Source of the DNA: Candidatus Caldisaccharidevorator malaysiensis
GTDB taxonomy: Bacteria; Armatimonadota; Fervidibacteria; Fervidibacterales; Fervidibacteraceae
Length of the DNA stretch: 61,113 nt
Direction: 5' to 3'
Assembly (NCBI GenBank): GCA_025057575.1
Contig: JANXBO010000012.1
Span: forward strand, 1 to 61,113
Every line of letters starts with the position of its first letter. Within the stretch, counting starts at the first letter, position 1. The position numbers were made by a program, and so were the translations under genes. Under the pieces are notes generated by a model. That model was not told the DNA's origin. It saw only the letters and a program-made list of their open reading frames with translations, and ran no database searches. This document shows, in pieces, positions 33,597 to 42,467 of this stretch.

Positions 33597-35300
33597 GTGC
33601 TAACAGTGGCAACGGGTGAAAACCAAAGCGACCAATACCTTTGCGAACTGCTCTTAGAATGGGGTCTGCCCTTTTCGTCCGCTTCCTGGAGCAACCTTGA
33701 TCCGGAGCGCCAGCCCCTTTTCCTGATTCAGGGCAAATGCCGACTGACGCAGCAGGAAAGAGATGCCCTTAGACACTTTGTTGAGTCAGGTGGTGCTCTA
33801 ATCGTCATCGGCGCTGACCTGGGTCTTGGCGATCTACTGGGAGTGGACATTAAAGGTCCGCTCACTGACGGGTGGCTCCGCCTGAAAAGTCATTCTATTG
33901 GTTGCGGCTTGAAGTCGTCCCTTCACATTTTTGGCGGCGTGCGGGCATTGGCTCGGGATCCAACAGACTGCGTCGGCTACCTCGTTAATGACCGGGAGGA
34001 AAACATTGGCGATGCCATTGTTATCAGGCGGTTCGGGAGAGGGTTAACAATTTTTCTTGCTCCCGACGTCACCCGATCCATTCTCCACATTCAGCAAGGC
34101 CTCCGCATAGAAGAGGATGGGTCACCAGCGCCAGATGGCTCGGCACCCATTGACGACGGCATTTTGAAAGCCGAAGACGGTCTGGTCCTTGACTGGGAAA
34201 AGGACCGCATTAAAGTCAACGGTCTTCCCTTTTTCGGCAGACCGATCACCGATGAACTGCGGATCTTGCTCCTGCAAACCATCCTCTTTGCCGCCTCAGA
34301 AAAGAACTTGCCCTTGCCGATGATTTCTCTTTGGTCCAAGGGACGACGAGCGATGGGTCTCGTTTCCCACGACACCGATGGAAACGATCCCGAATTAGGT
34401 TATGCCCTGCTGGAGGAAGTCAACAGGATCGGGATTGAGTCGTGCTGGTGCATCATCTATCCAGGGCAATACCCGAAAGATCTTTATCGGCGAATCGTTG
34501 ATTCTGATGGCGAGATCGCCTTGCACTATGATGCTTTAACGGAATCGCCTTTAACCCGGTGGAGCCAGAAGAGCCTTCGGGGGCAAAGAGATTGGCTGAT
34601 TCGGGAAACAGGATTTTCACCAGTCAGCAACAAAAACCACTATACCCGATGGGAAGGGCGGTTGGAGTTCTACCGATGGTGTCAACAGTTGGGTTTGCGA
34701 GCCGAACAGTCTAAGGGTCCCAGTAAACTGGGGACCTTGGGATTTCCCTTTGGTGGCTGTCATCCTTGGAGACCTTTTGACGACGAGAGCGAGGATCCTC
34801 AGGTCATTGACGTTTGGTCCCTGAACCTTTTGACACAAGACTTGGTCGTGGACCCCAGTGGGGTAAACAAGGAACGGCATCCGATTATGGTGTCCGCTTC
34901 TTACGGTGAGCATTTGATTGACGAAGCCTTACGGGTAGGAGGGTTGGCTCACTTTCTATTCCATCCCGCCCACATCAAGAAACCGGGGACTGCTGCTGCC
35001 TTGGAACGCCTGGTCGCTTACGGGAGGGACAGGGGATTAGAATGGCAGACGAGCGCCCAAATCGCCGAATGGCTGACCCAGCGGAGTTTTTGGGTCGCCT
35101 CCGCCAAAGTCTTCTGGGCAACCGGATCGTGGATCCTCAGAGGATGGTCTTCCCTTCCCGGCAGTCGCCTTCTTGCCCTAGCGCCGAGACCAATTCTTAG
35201 CAAGTCAGAGCCCGTTCAGTATTGGTTCGGATTTCCGTTTCGCCTGGTCGCCGAAGACTTAACTGGTGGAGACTTTGCCCTCTCTCCCGAAGGACAATAG
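33597..35300 (+). CDS. NodB-fold polysaccharide deacetylase-like protein with N-terminal GATase-like domain
   Basis: 567 residues; GTG start at 33597 with GAGGAG ten bases before, and an in-frame stop three codons upstream. Residues about 1-160 resemble a class I amidotransferase/ThuA-like flavodoxin fold (RHFVESGGALIVIGADLG, FGRGLTIFLAPD). Residues about 245-480 look like a polysaccharide deacetylase TIM-like fold: MGLVSHDTDGNDPELGYALLEE at the first strand (D-x-D where NodB has TFDD), EIALHYDAL (His), and HFLFHPAHI (C-terminal His). No signal peptide is seen. The two-domain pairing is unusual and the function unknown. Its end overlaps an upstream extension of the dxr frame. Confidence 0.65.
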   Translation: MLTVATGENQSDQYLCELLLEWGLPFSSASWSNLDPERQPLFLIQGKCRLTQQERDALRHFVESGGALIVIGADLGLGDLLGVDIKGPLTDGWLRLKSHSIGCGLKSSLHIFGGVRALARDPTDCVGYLVNDREENIGDAIVIRRFGRGLTIFLAPDVTRSILHIQQGLRIEEDGSPAPDGSAPIDDGILKAEDGLVLDWEKDRIKVNGLPFFGRPITDELRILLLQTILFAASEKNLPLPMISLWSKGRRAMGLVSHDTDGNDPELGYALLEEVNRIGIESCWCIIYPGQYPKDLYRRIVDSDGEIALHYDALTESPLTRWSQKSLRGQRDWLIRETGFSPVSNKNHYTRWEGRLEFYRWCQQLGLRAEQSKGPSKLGTLGFPFGGCHPWRPFDDESEDPQVIDVWSLNLLTQDLVVDPSGVNKERHPIMVSASYGEHLIDEALRVGGLAHFLFHPAHIKKPGTAAALERLVAYGRDRGLEWQTSAQIAEWLTQRSFWVASAKVFWATGSWILRGWSSLPGSRLLALAPRPILSKSEPVQYWFGFPFRLVAEDLTGGDFALSPEGQ

Positions 35301-35313
35301 AGGGGGACACGGA

Positions 35314-36462
35314 ATGATCGGCGTCAGCATCCTCGGCTGCACGGGTTCCATTGGCAGCCAGACCTTAGAGGTCATCGGAAAATATCCGGACCGACTGAGA
35401 GTGGTCTGTCTGGCAGCCCACAAGGACTTTAGCAAAATGGCTGCCCTGATTCAAAGGTGGCGACCCGAGCTGGTGGCGATGGTGGAAACCAGCGCCGCTC
35501 AACGGCTTCGTCCCCTGGTCACGGCACCGGTGCTTTTGGGCGAAGAGGGCATTGAAGCAGCAGCCACTCATCCCACTGCGCAGATTGTCGTCGTGGCGAT
35601 GCCCACCTCCCGAGTCCTCAAGGCGACCTTGCGGGCTTTACAGGCAGGCAAGAGAGTTGCCCTTGCGACCAAGGAAGTAATGGTCACCGGAGGATGCCTC
35701 GTTAAAGAACAATTGACCCGGTCGGGATCCTTAATCCCCATTGACAGCGAACATAGCGCCCTCTTTCAATGTCTCTTGGGCGAGAACAGCGACGGAGTGG
35801 AGCGCTTAATCCTAACGGCATCAGGTGGTCCTTTTTGGTCAAAGCCGTTGAAGGAACTGGAATTTGCTACGGTTGAACAGGCGTTAGCCCATCCCACGTG
35901 GAAGATGGGACCCAAGGTAACTATTGACTCAGCAACCCTGATGAACAAAGGGCTGGAGATTTTGGAAGCCCAAGGTCTCTTTGGGATACCTGCTGATCGC
36001 ATTGACGTTCTGATCCATCCCCAAAGCATCGTTCACAGCCTCGTGGAGTTTCGGGACGGTTCCGTCAAGGCACAACTGTCCGTCCCCGATATGCGCTTGC
36101 CGATCCAATATGCCCTTTTGTATCCTCAAAGACTGCCTTCGTTGATCCGACGCCTGAATCTGTCGGAAGTCGGTTCTCTAACCTTTTATGAACCGGATCC
36201 TTACAAATTCCCATCCCTTGCTCTCGCCCGGCACGCTGCTACGCTCGGCGGGACGATGCCGACGGTCCTCAACGCCGCCAACGAGGTCGCCGTCGCTCAG
36301 TTTCTCTCGGGGCGGATCCGTTTCCTTGAAATTGTCAAAATTGTAGAGGCGACAATGAATCGCCACCAGCCGGAGAAGGACCTAACGCTGGAAAAGATTG
36401 AGCACTACGACCATTGGGCGCGGAGGATCGCCAATGAGGAAGCCGGCAAGAGGTATTCTTAG
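35314..36462 (+). CDS. dxr: 1-deoxy-D-xylulose 5-phosphate reductoisomerase
   Basis: 382 residues from ATG 35314 (AGAGGGGGACACGGA upstream). Dxr makes MEP in the non-mevalonate isoprenoid pathway using NADPH and Mg/Mn. The NADPH loop GCTGSIGSQTLEV begins at about residue 8. ALATKEVMVTGG and PIDSEHSALFQCL carry metal and substrate ligands, and HPTWKMGPKVTIDSATLMNKGLE is the family signature. HPQSIVHSLVEF follows. IspE of the same pathway is at 56127. The end overlaps the start of the next gene by 29 bases. Confidence 0.96.
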   Translation: MIGVSILGCTGSIGSQTLEVIGKYPDRLRVVCLAAHKDFSKMAALIQRWRPELVAMVETSAAQRLRPLVTAPVLLGEEGIEAAATHPTAQIVVVAMPTSRVLKATLRALQAGKRVALATKEVMVTGGCLVKEQLTRSGSLIPIDSEHSALFQCLLGENSDGVERLILTASGGPFWSKPLKELEFATVEQALAHPTWKMGPKVTIDSATLMNKGLEILEAQGLFGIPADRIDVLIHPQSIVHSLVEFRDGSVKAQLSVPDMRLPIQYALLYPQRLPSLIRRLNLSEVGSLTFYEPDPYKFPSLALARHAATLGGTMPTVLNAANEVAVAQFLSGRIRFLEIVKIVEATMNRHQPEKDLTLEKIEHYDHWARRIANEEAGKRYS

Positions 36463-37792
36463 ACAGGTGCTCTGCCAATTTGGTAATTTTATTTGCTTTA
36501 AAGGGGAAAAAGAACACCGCTTCGTCGCTATTCTGATCGCGATTGCTCTATGCCTTTCCTCCGTCTTCGCACAACAATCGGTGCACTTCCAAATCCGCTT
36601 TGCCGGTCATTGGGGTTTTGAAGAGAAAGAAAAAATAACGCAGTGGCTTTCAAGCTCTTTTGGATGGCTAACGACGGAACTTTGGCCAGGTGTTCTCATC
36701 AACTCGAATTCCTCTACTCTCGTTTTTTTTCAACAAATGAATCAGTGGGGTCTGGAAGGACCCACCGCCATCGCTTACCGAACCGCTAAAGGGGTCCGCC
36801 AGTTGCTCAGCCCACGCGAAACAAAGGATGTTTTGACGGCTCCGTGGATTCTTTGTTGGTTCGGTGGTGCCAAGGCGTGGAAATATGATACTCCAATATT
36901 GATTGTTCTCTCACGACGCCCCACGGCTATCTCATTGGCGCCGTTCGGTCTCGTCATCCGCTTCTCCTCAGCGGCAGGAACCGTTGCCCTTTTGCCGCTG
37001 TATGGATACTTAAAATTGGCAACGACGCCCGAAACCGATTATCGCAAAGCCCACGGTCTGCCCGTTCAGCCGCTCTACACATTCCACTGGTTCTCGGAAC
37101 TGCCAGCACCTGTCATTAGCCGGTGCGAACAGTGGAGTCGCTGGGCACGGTCCATCCCAATCGGATACAAAGAAGAAGTGTCTCTGGATGGCAAGGACGT
37201 TCTCATTCGCCATCGTTACTCCATCCTTCAAATCAGAGACGATTGGAACACACCAACTGCCCTTTATGCACCCATCCCCCCGACCCTGGCACTGGCACTG
37301 TGGGCGGGAAGCCGGAAACTGGCACAGCCCTTTCCGGTTCGTTTCAACGGCACCATCGTCGACACCGACTATCCAACCGTTTACGGTCCCTATGCTCTGA
37401 TACCGAATACCGAATACCGACACGGCAACCTACTCCTTTCCGGTCCTTCCCTACATCACCCAACTGGAAGTGTTGGAGAAACTGCCCCGAGAAGACGCCC
37501 GAGTCGAAGCCGTTTGGAACCTTCTTGTGGAGCGGTTATCATCCAAATTTCGGACCGACCGATGGGATCAGATCTGGGATCACGGTGGTCCGGAAAACTA
37601 TTGCTGGCAGGTGATGGGGGACCGATGGTATGCCAAAGCCCTGCCCTACCTGCCAACGGACTTACAGTCAAGGATCAAAAAGGTTCTGAACGCCTACCTT
37701 GCCCATTTCATCCTTCGGCAAGAAAACTACAAGCCCTTCCGGGGAATGCTCCTTCTGGTGGGTCCGGGGATCGGCACTTGGGGAGGCTATGA
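36434..37792 (+). CDS. Unknown secreted protein, N-terminal part of a frameshifted gene
   Basis: ATG 36434 lies inside the end of dxr with GGAGG six bases ahead. The product has a long n-region then a membrane/signal segment (VAILIAIALCLSSVFAQ). Meaningful sequence runs to about 37414 (ALIPNTEY); after that the frame is low-quality and ends at 37792. The heptamer TACCGAA is present 2.86 times at 37401-37420. Removing one copy joins this frame to the one ending at 38861, giving an uninterrupted 806-residue protein reading ALIPNTDTATYSFPVLPYIT across the joint. I do not recognise the family. Confidence 0.75.
   Translation: MRKPARGILRQVLCQFGNFICFKGEKEHRFVAILIAIALCLSSVFAQQSVHFQIRFAGHWGFEEKEKITQWLSSSFGWLTTELWPGVLINSNSSTLVFFQQMNQWGLEGPTAIAYRTAKGVRQLLSPRETKDVLTAPWILCWFGGAKAWKYDTPILIVLSRRPTAISLAPFGLVIRFSSAAGTVALLPLYGYLKLATTPETDYRKAHGLPVQPLYTFHWFSELPAPVISRCEQWSRWARSIPIGYKEEVSLDGKDVLIRHRYSILQIRDDWNTPTALYAPIPPTLALALWAGSRKLAQPFPVRFNGTIVDTDYPTVYGPYALIPNTEYRHGNLLLSGPSLHHPTGSVGETAPRRRPSRSRLEPSCGAVIIQISDRPMGSDLGSRWSGKLLLAGDGGPMVCQSPALPANGLTVKDQKGSERLPCPFHPSARKLQALPGNAPSGGSGDRHLGRL
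37401..37420 (+). repeat. 7-bp tandem repeat causing a frameshift
   Basis: TACCGAA-TACCGAA-TACCGA, two full copies plus six bases. One copy fewer restores the reading frame of the surrounding gene. Either a slipped-strand duplication, a phase-variable tract, or an assembly/strain difference. Confidence 0.9.
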
Positions 37793-38861
37793 TGATGCCG
37801 GCAAGTTCAGTTCCAATTTACTGGAGACTATCTGGAACATTGCCCACTACGCAGACGCCTGGGATACGGTCAAAGAGCACTGGTCCACGATCCTTCGGTT
37901 CTTCATCACCCCCCTTGAGTGCGATTGGAAGTCGGTCGGTCGCTACGCCATCGCCGAACTGGGGGATGAGGCACCTCCGCCTCTTTCAATGGCACGGCTT
38001 GCATACGCTGTAGGAGACCAGAAGACTTATATCCTTGCCACCTCCATTTTTGCAAAAGAACTGGTCCACCATTATGTCAAACAGGTCGGTCATCACTGGT
38101 TCCGGCTGCATCAGCCGTGGCATTCAGAAGAATTCATTCCAGAGCAAGTTTTTTTGACCAATATGTGGGGTGATTTAGCCGGTTGGCAAATGGATGGTCC
38201 CACTTTTCCCAGGGTGACCGGCGAACGGCAGTTTCGGAATCGCTGGGTGCGCTTCTCCTCAGAAGAGGTGGGACAATTCTATCGGGACTATTTAAAAGAG
38301 CCCCTAAAAAAAGAACTGGAAATGCTCACAGCAGAGGCAATGAAGGATTCCGAAACTTATTATCTCCTTTTGCGGGACACCGCCCATATTGCCCCGTCCA
38401 TCGTTCGGCTCCGGGCGTTGCTTCTCGGGGAGCCTGCTGAAAACCTCTTGGCCTTGGCGCCCCTCCCAAAATGGCAGATGGAACGAACCTCTGATATCAC
38501 AGCGATGAGTGTGCCCATTCTGCGCAATGCCGCCACTTTGAGAAAGGTTACCATTATCCCTTCTCAGCGGACCGGATGGCAGGAAGGCTTAACAGCCCTT
38601 CGTTTGCGGTGCGAGTTTCCCGCCCTTGCTCTGGCTGTCTCAGTGATCCCTCAATCTCATCCCACTTCGGTTCTGGCTGGCAAACCTTTCTTGAGATGGT
38701 GGGGCTGGCAGGCGCTTCAGGCATTGCCGAAAACCGATGACGGAGCCTTCTGGTCCTTTGGGGTTTTGGGTCCGGTCGAGAAAATAGAGTCTCTTCCAAG
38801 AAAGTGGCGGGAAGAATGGCTCAACCCAAGCGCCTTTGCTCGTTGGCAGTCTGACCAGTAG
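37470..38861 (+). CDS. Unknown secreted protein, C-terminal part of the frameshifted gene
   Basis: 463 residues in the +1 frame relative to the N-terminal half; coding-quality sequence already begins at about 37421 upstream of the first start codon. It is rich in Trp and Tyr (GGYDDAGKFSSNLLETIWN, HWFRLHQPWH) and predicted mostly alpha-helical, reminiscent of alpha/alpha-barrel carbohydrate-active enzymes. No catalytic motif is recognised. It would not be secreted on its own. It is probably translated only if the frame is restored, or by frameshifting at the heptamer. Gene ends about 100 bp before ftsZ. Confidence 0.75.
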   Translation: MLEKLPREDARVEAVWNLLVERLSSKFRTDRWDQIWDHGGPENYCWQVMGDRWYAKALPYLPTDLQSRIKKVLNAYLAHFILRQENYKPFRGMLLLVGPGIGTWGGYDDAGKFSSNLLETIWNIAHYADAWDTVKEHWSTILRFFITPLECDWKSVGRYAIAELGDEAPPPLSMARLAYAVGDQKTYILATSIFAKELVHHYVKQVGHHWFRLHQPWHSEEFIPEQVFLTNMWGDLAGWQMDGPTFPRVTGERQFRNRWVRFSSEEVGQFYRDYLKEPLKKELEMLTAEAMKDSETYYLLLRDTAHIAPSIVRLRALLLGEPAENLLALAPLPKWQMERTSDITAMSVPILRNAATLRKVTIIPSQRTGWQEGLTALRLRCEFPALALAVSVIPQSHPTSVLAGKPFLRWWGWQALQALPKTDDGAFWSFGVLGPVEKIESLPRKWREEWLNPSAFARWQSDQ

Positions 38862-38964
38862 ATGGTGAACCGCCAAGTAACCCCATTGACAAATGAAAAT
38901 AAAAGCACCAAAATAAGCCCCCGAGGAAGTAATTGTCAGCGAGAGGGAAGCGAGGGAGAGACCG

Positions 38965-40095
38965 ATGCCGCCAGGGGCGCAAGGATCTGAAGGACGGAAA
39001 GTGGTGGACACCAATCCGGTGGATATTCGGGTAATCGGCGTTGGAGGGGCAGGCAACAACTCCATTAACCGTCTGGCTGAGATGGGAGTGCGGGGTGTGG
39101 AGTTGATTGCTATCAATACCGACTCGCAAGTCCTCAGTCTCAGCCGTGCCCACAAGACTCTCCAGATAGGGGTGCGCCTGACAGGTGGAAGGGGGGCGGG
39201 AGGTAATCCGCAAATAGGACGCCAAGCCGCCGAAGAAGATCGGCAGCAAATCGCCTCCCTTTTGGACGGAGCCGAAATGGTTTTCATCACAGCAGGGGGC
39301 AGCGGGGGCACGGGATCGGGGGCGGCGCCTGTCGTTGCCCAAATTGCGAAAGAAAAAGGCATCTTGACCGTTGGGGTTATCACGAAGCCTTTCTGGTTTG
39401 AGTATCGAAAAATGGACATCGCCCAGAAGGCGATTGAAGAGATGAAAGCCATCGTGGATGCCCTAATCGTCATCCCCAACGACCGCCTCTTTGAAATGGC
39501 GGACCGCAAGTTGACAATGCCGGAGGCTTTTCGGAAAGCCGACGAAGTGCTGGCTCAAGCAGTGCGGGGAATTACTGATATCATTCTCAGACCGGGCGAG
39601 ATCAACGTGGATTTCGCTGACGTAAAAGCCGTCTTGGAGAAGGCGGGAACGGCGCTATTTGGTTTGGGATCCGCCACCGGGGACAAGAGAGCAACCGAAG
39701 CCGCACAAGCCGCCATCACCAGTCCGCTACTGGAGTCGTCCATTTCAGGAGCCAAGAGAGTCCTCTTCTGCATCACGTCTAGCCGTGACGTTCGGGTGGA
39801 AGAACTCAAGGAGGCAGCGGCTGTCATCACGGGCGCCATTGACTCCAGCGAAGCAATCGTCACCTGGGGTCTCATCTATGACGACAACTTAGATCAGGAG
39901 ATCCAAATAACCCTCATCGCTGCCGGCTTTGGGGAGCAGCGCGATCGCCCCCCTGCAGAGAGGGGAACTTGGGATCGTCGTCCGATCCGAACAGGCGCCG
40001 ATAACCAAAAGGAGAAGGGAACCCAGGCGATGGAAGAATTATTAGAAAAAGATTTGGAAATCCCCGCTTTTCTCAGACGGGCTAAGGAGTCTTGA
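38965..40095 (+). CDS. ftsZ: Cell division protein FtsZ
   Basis: 376 residues. FtsZ polymerises with GTP to form the division ring. GVGGAGNNSINRLAE at residues about 25-39 is the first nucleotide loop. The tubulin signature is here AGGSGGTGSGAAPV, against the usual G-G-G-T-G-T-G, i.e. two Gly/Thr to Ser changes. The T7 loop reads GEINVDFADVKAV, with the catalytic Asp residues. The C-terminal tail ends DLEIPAFLRRAKES, the conserved peptide that binds FtsA/ZipA-type anchors, after a flexible linker. ATG 38965 has GAGGGAGAG upstream. No ftsA or ftsQ is adjacent. Confidence 0.95.
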   Translation: MPPGAQGSEGRKVVDTNPVDIRVIGVGGAGNNSINRLAEMGVRGVELIAINTDSQVLSLSRAHKTLQIGVRLTGGRGAGGNPQIGRQAAEEDRQQIASLLDGAEMVFITAGGSGGTGSGAAPVVAQIAKEKGILTVGVITKPFWFEYRKMDIAQKAIEEMKAIVDALIVIPNDRLFEMADRKLTMPEAFRKADEVLAQAVRGITDIILRPGEINVDFADVKAVLEKAGTALFGLGSATGDKRATEAAQAAITSPLLESSISGAKRVLFCITSSRDVRVEELKEAAAVITGAIDSSEAIVTWGLIYDDNLDQEIQITLIAAGFGEQRDRPPAERGTWDRRPIRTGADNQKEKGTQAMEELLEKDLEIPAFLRRAKES

Positions 40096-42413
40096 CGGAA
40101 GAGAAGAGGGGGAACATCTCCCCACGCTTCCTTATGAAACCTTCTCGCCGACCCTCAAGGATGAACCGAAAATTACGACGATGGCTCGGCTGGTTTCTCA
40201 TTGGTTGGCTTATTGGCAATCTTCTCTTAGTGGCTCTTGCCGTTGGTGTCCTCCAGCGACTTTCCCGAGACTTACCAGACTTAGGCGACCCGGCCAGCCT
40301 GCGGAAGAGTCATATTACTTACTTTTACTCGGCGGAAGGGCTTCCTATCGGTTCTGCTGTCTCTGTCTACCGTAAATGGGTGCCATTGTCCAAAATTCCA
40401 CGCCATCTGCAGGTCGCCACGATCGTGGCTGAAGATCGCAAATTCTACAGCCATCCCGGAATTGATTTAAAAGGGATCATCAGGGCGCTCTGGGCGTGCA
40501 TCCGAGAATGGCGGTATGTTCAAGGTGCCAGCACCATCACGATGCAATTGGCGAGAAACCTTTACCTTTCACCGGAAAAAACCATCCAAAGAAAACTGAA
40601 GGAACTGATCCTTGCCATTCAACTGGAGAGGCGTTTTTCAAAAGAAGAACTTTTGGAACTTTACCTTAATACCGTCTGCTACGGGCACGGAGCCTATGGG
40701 GTTCAGGCAGCCGCCGAACTTTATTTTGGAAAGGATGCTGAAAACCTCAATTTGCCCCAGTCCGCCCTTTTAGCCGCTCTTCCCAAAAGACCCAGTTACC
40801 TATCGCCTTTTGTCAACCCGACCGCCGCTGCGCAGCGACGGAATTACATCTTAAGCAAGATGGCGGAGTTGGGCTACATCAGCCCATCGCAAGCAAAGGA
40901 GGCAATTGCCACCCCCGTCACCGATGGGCTAAGGTCGGCTCCCACCTGGATGACGGGTCCGACCCGCTTTCTCCACTTTTTAGAGTGGACCAAAAAGGAA
41001 TTGTCCCAGCGGTTCGGTCCGGAACTGGTCAACAGAGGAGGTCTTAAGGTCTATACCACGATCAATGCCCGCCTTCAAGAGCAGATTGAACAACTGATGG
41101 AGCAATTCATAGAAAGACATCAACGACAGGGCATCAACCAAGCAGCTTTAATTTTAATTGAACTACCGTCGGGTTATATTCGTGCCCTTTACGGCGGTCG
41201 CCCTTGGAGGAAAGACCCTAACACTGGACGGTTAATCCCTGACTACTTTAATCGGGCAACCCAGGCGTATCGCCAGCCGGGATCGTCTTTTAAGCCTTAT
41301 GTCTATGCCGCTGCTTTAGAAGCCGGTCTCCAACCGGAGACCGTTTTCAGTGACTCACGCATCGCTTTTCGGGTGGGACGCCGGTCCTGGTCACCTCAGA
41401 ACTACGACGGCGTCTATGGCAGACGAATGACCCTTCTGACCGCCTTGGCTCAATCCAACAATGTGATTGCTGTAAAAACGATGCAATCCGTGGGCGCGGA
41501 CAAAGTCATTGAAGTGGCGCAAAGGATGGGGATTCGTTTTCGCCAAGATCCCAGACTGGCAGGGTACTCCTTAGCCCTCGGCTCGGTTGGAGTGACTCTC
41601 CTGGATCACACAGCGGCTGTTGCTACCGTTGCCACGGGCGGTCAGAGGATCCTGCCCACAACCATTAAGGCGGTCTACGGCAGCGACGGCCAACTGATTT
41701 ACCGCCACCGGCAGGAGACCCAACCGGTCCTTGATCCAACAGTGGCTACAAAACTGCGGATGATGCTTCGGGCAGTCGTCACCTCGGGGACCGGTCGCCG
41801 GGCTCAGGTGGAGGGTTACGAGGTCGCCGGCAAGACGGGAACCAGCGAAAAGATCCGAGATGTCTGGTTTGTCGGCTTCACTCCGTCCCTGGCGTGCGGC
41901 GTGTGGGCAGGTCACGAAGATTTCAAGCCTCTCCGTTATGGTTCAGGAGGAACCTGGTGTGCTCCTCTCTTCAGGACTGCTGTCTCGCTGGCTCTCAAGG
42001 TTTACCCCGGTCGCCGCTCTTTCACGGACGAGGAGCCCAATGGTCGCCCAGCACTCCGCAAACCTTCTACCGAAGCCGATGAGCAAAGAGTTGCGGTCAC
42101 TGTTTGCACTGAAACAGGTCTTTTGGCAAACCGGTTTTGCCCCCTGACGCACACGGAAACCTTAGAGGAGCCTCAGGTGCCCAAAAGAAGATGCTTAATC
42201 CACTCGCAAGAGGGGGAGACTCTCCTTATCTGCACTCTCTCGGGCAAGCGGGCGACTTCCCAATGCCCCACCCAATCTGTGGTCGGTGCTATTTTTCCAC
42301 GAGGAGAAGCACCCACAGAAGAATGCGATATTCATAGTGCAGAGCAAGAAGTCCACTCCGAGCCATCCTTGCCAGAACCGTCATCTACAAATTTGTCTTC
42401 TGAAACTCCCTAA
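40092..42413 (+). CDS. Class A penicillin-binding protein (PBP1A-like)
   Basis: 773 residues from a TTG overlapping the ftsZ stop; ATG 40134 or 40161 are alternatives, since no ribosome site is ideally placed. One membrane helix (LGWFLIGWLIGNLLLVALAVGV). The GT51 glycosyltransferase domain has VAEDRKFYSHPGID (catalytic Glu) and QGASTITMQLARNLYLS. The transpeptidase domain has the SxxK motif in GSSFKP (about 397-400), SNN (about 455) and KTGTSE (about 581). A Cys-containing, Pro-rich tail ends the protein. It builds peptidoglycan strands and cross-links them, fitting the ftsZ neighbour. Confidence 0.95.
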   Translation: MTEEKRGNISPRFLMKPSRRPSRMNRKLRRWLGWFLIGWLIGNLLLVALAVGVLQRLSRDLPDLGDPASLRKSHITYFYSAEGLPIGSAVSVYRKWVPLSKIPRHLQVATIVAEDRKFYSHPGIDLKGIIRALWACIREWRYVQGASTITMQLARNLYLSPEKTIQRKLKELILAIQLERRFSKEELLELYLNTVCYGHGAYGVQAAAELYFGKDAENLNLPQSALLAALPKRPSYLSPFVNPTAAAQRRNYILSKMAELGYISPSQAKEAIATPVTDGLRSAPTWMTGPTRFLHFLEWTKKELSQRFGPELVNRGGLKVYTTINARLQEQIEQLMEQFIERHQRQGINQAALILIELPSGYIRALYGGRPWRKDPNTGRLIPDYFNRATQAYRQPGSSFKPYVYAAALEAGLQPETVFSDSRIAFRVGRRSWSPQNYDGVYGRRMTLLTALAQSNNVIAVKTMQSVGADKVIEVAQRMGIRFRQDPRLAGYSLALGSVGVTLLDHTAAVATVATGGQRILPTTIKAVYGSDGQLIYRHRQETQPVLDPTVATKLRMMLRAVVTSGTGRRAQVEGYEVAGKTGTSEKIRDVWFVGFTPSLACGVWAGHEDFKPLRYGSGGTWCAPLFRTAVSLALKVYPGRRSFTDEEPNGRPALRKPSTEADEQRVAVTVCTETGLLANRFCPLTHTETLEEPQVPKRRCLIHSQEGETLLICTLSGKRATSQCPTQSVVGAIFPRGEAPTEECDIHSAEQEVHSEPSLPEPSSTNLSSETP

Positions 42414-42432
42414 CGGACTTAGGCAAATCATC

Positions 42433-42467
42433 TTGATCACAAAATTTCTTTATCTATACGGTATAAT
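42433..42467 (+). promoter_or_regulatory. Possible promoter ahead of the UDP-sugar dehydrogenase
   Basis: TTGATC (42433-42438), a 16-bp spacer and TATACG (42455-42460); a better -10, TATAAT, follows at 42462-42467 but is 23 bp away. It overlaps the first possible ATG of the next gene. Confidence 0.35.
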
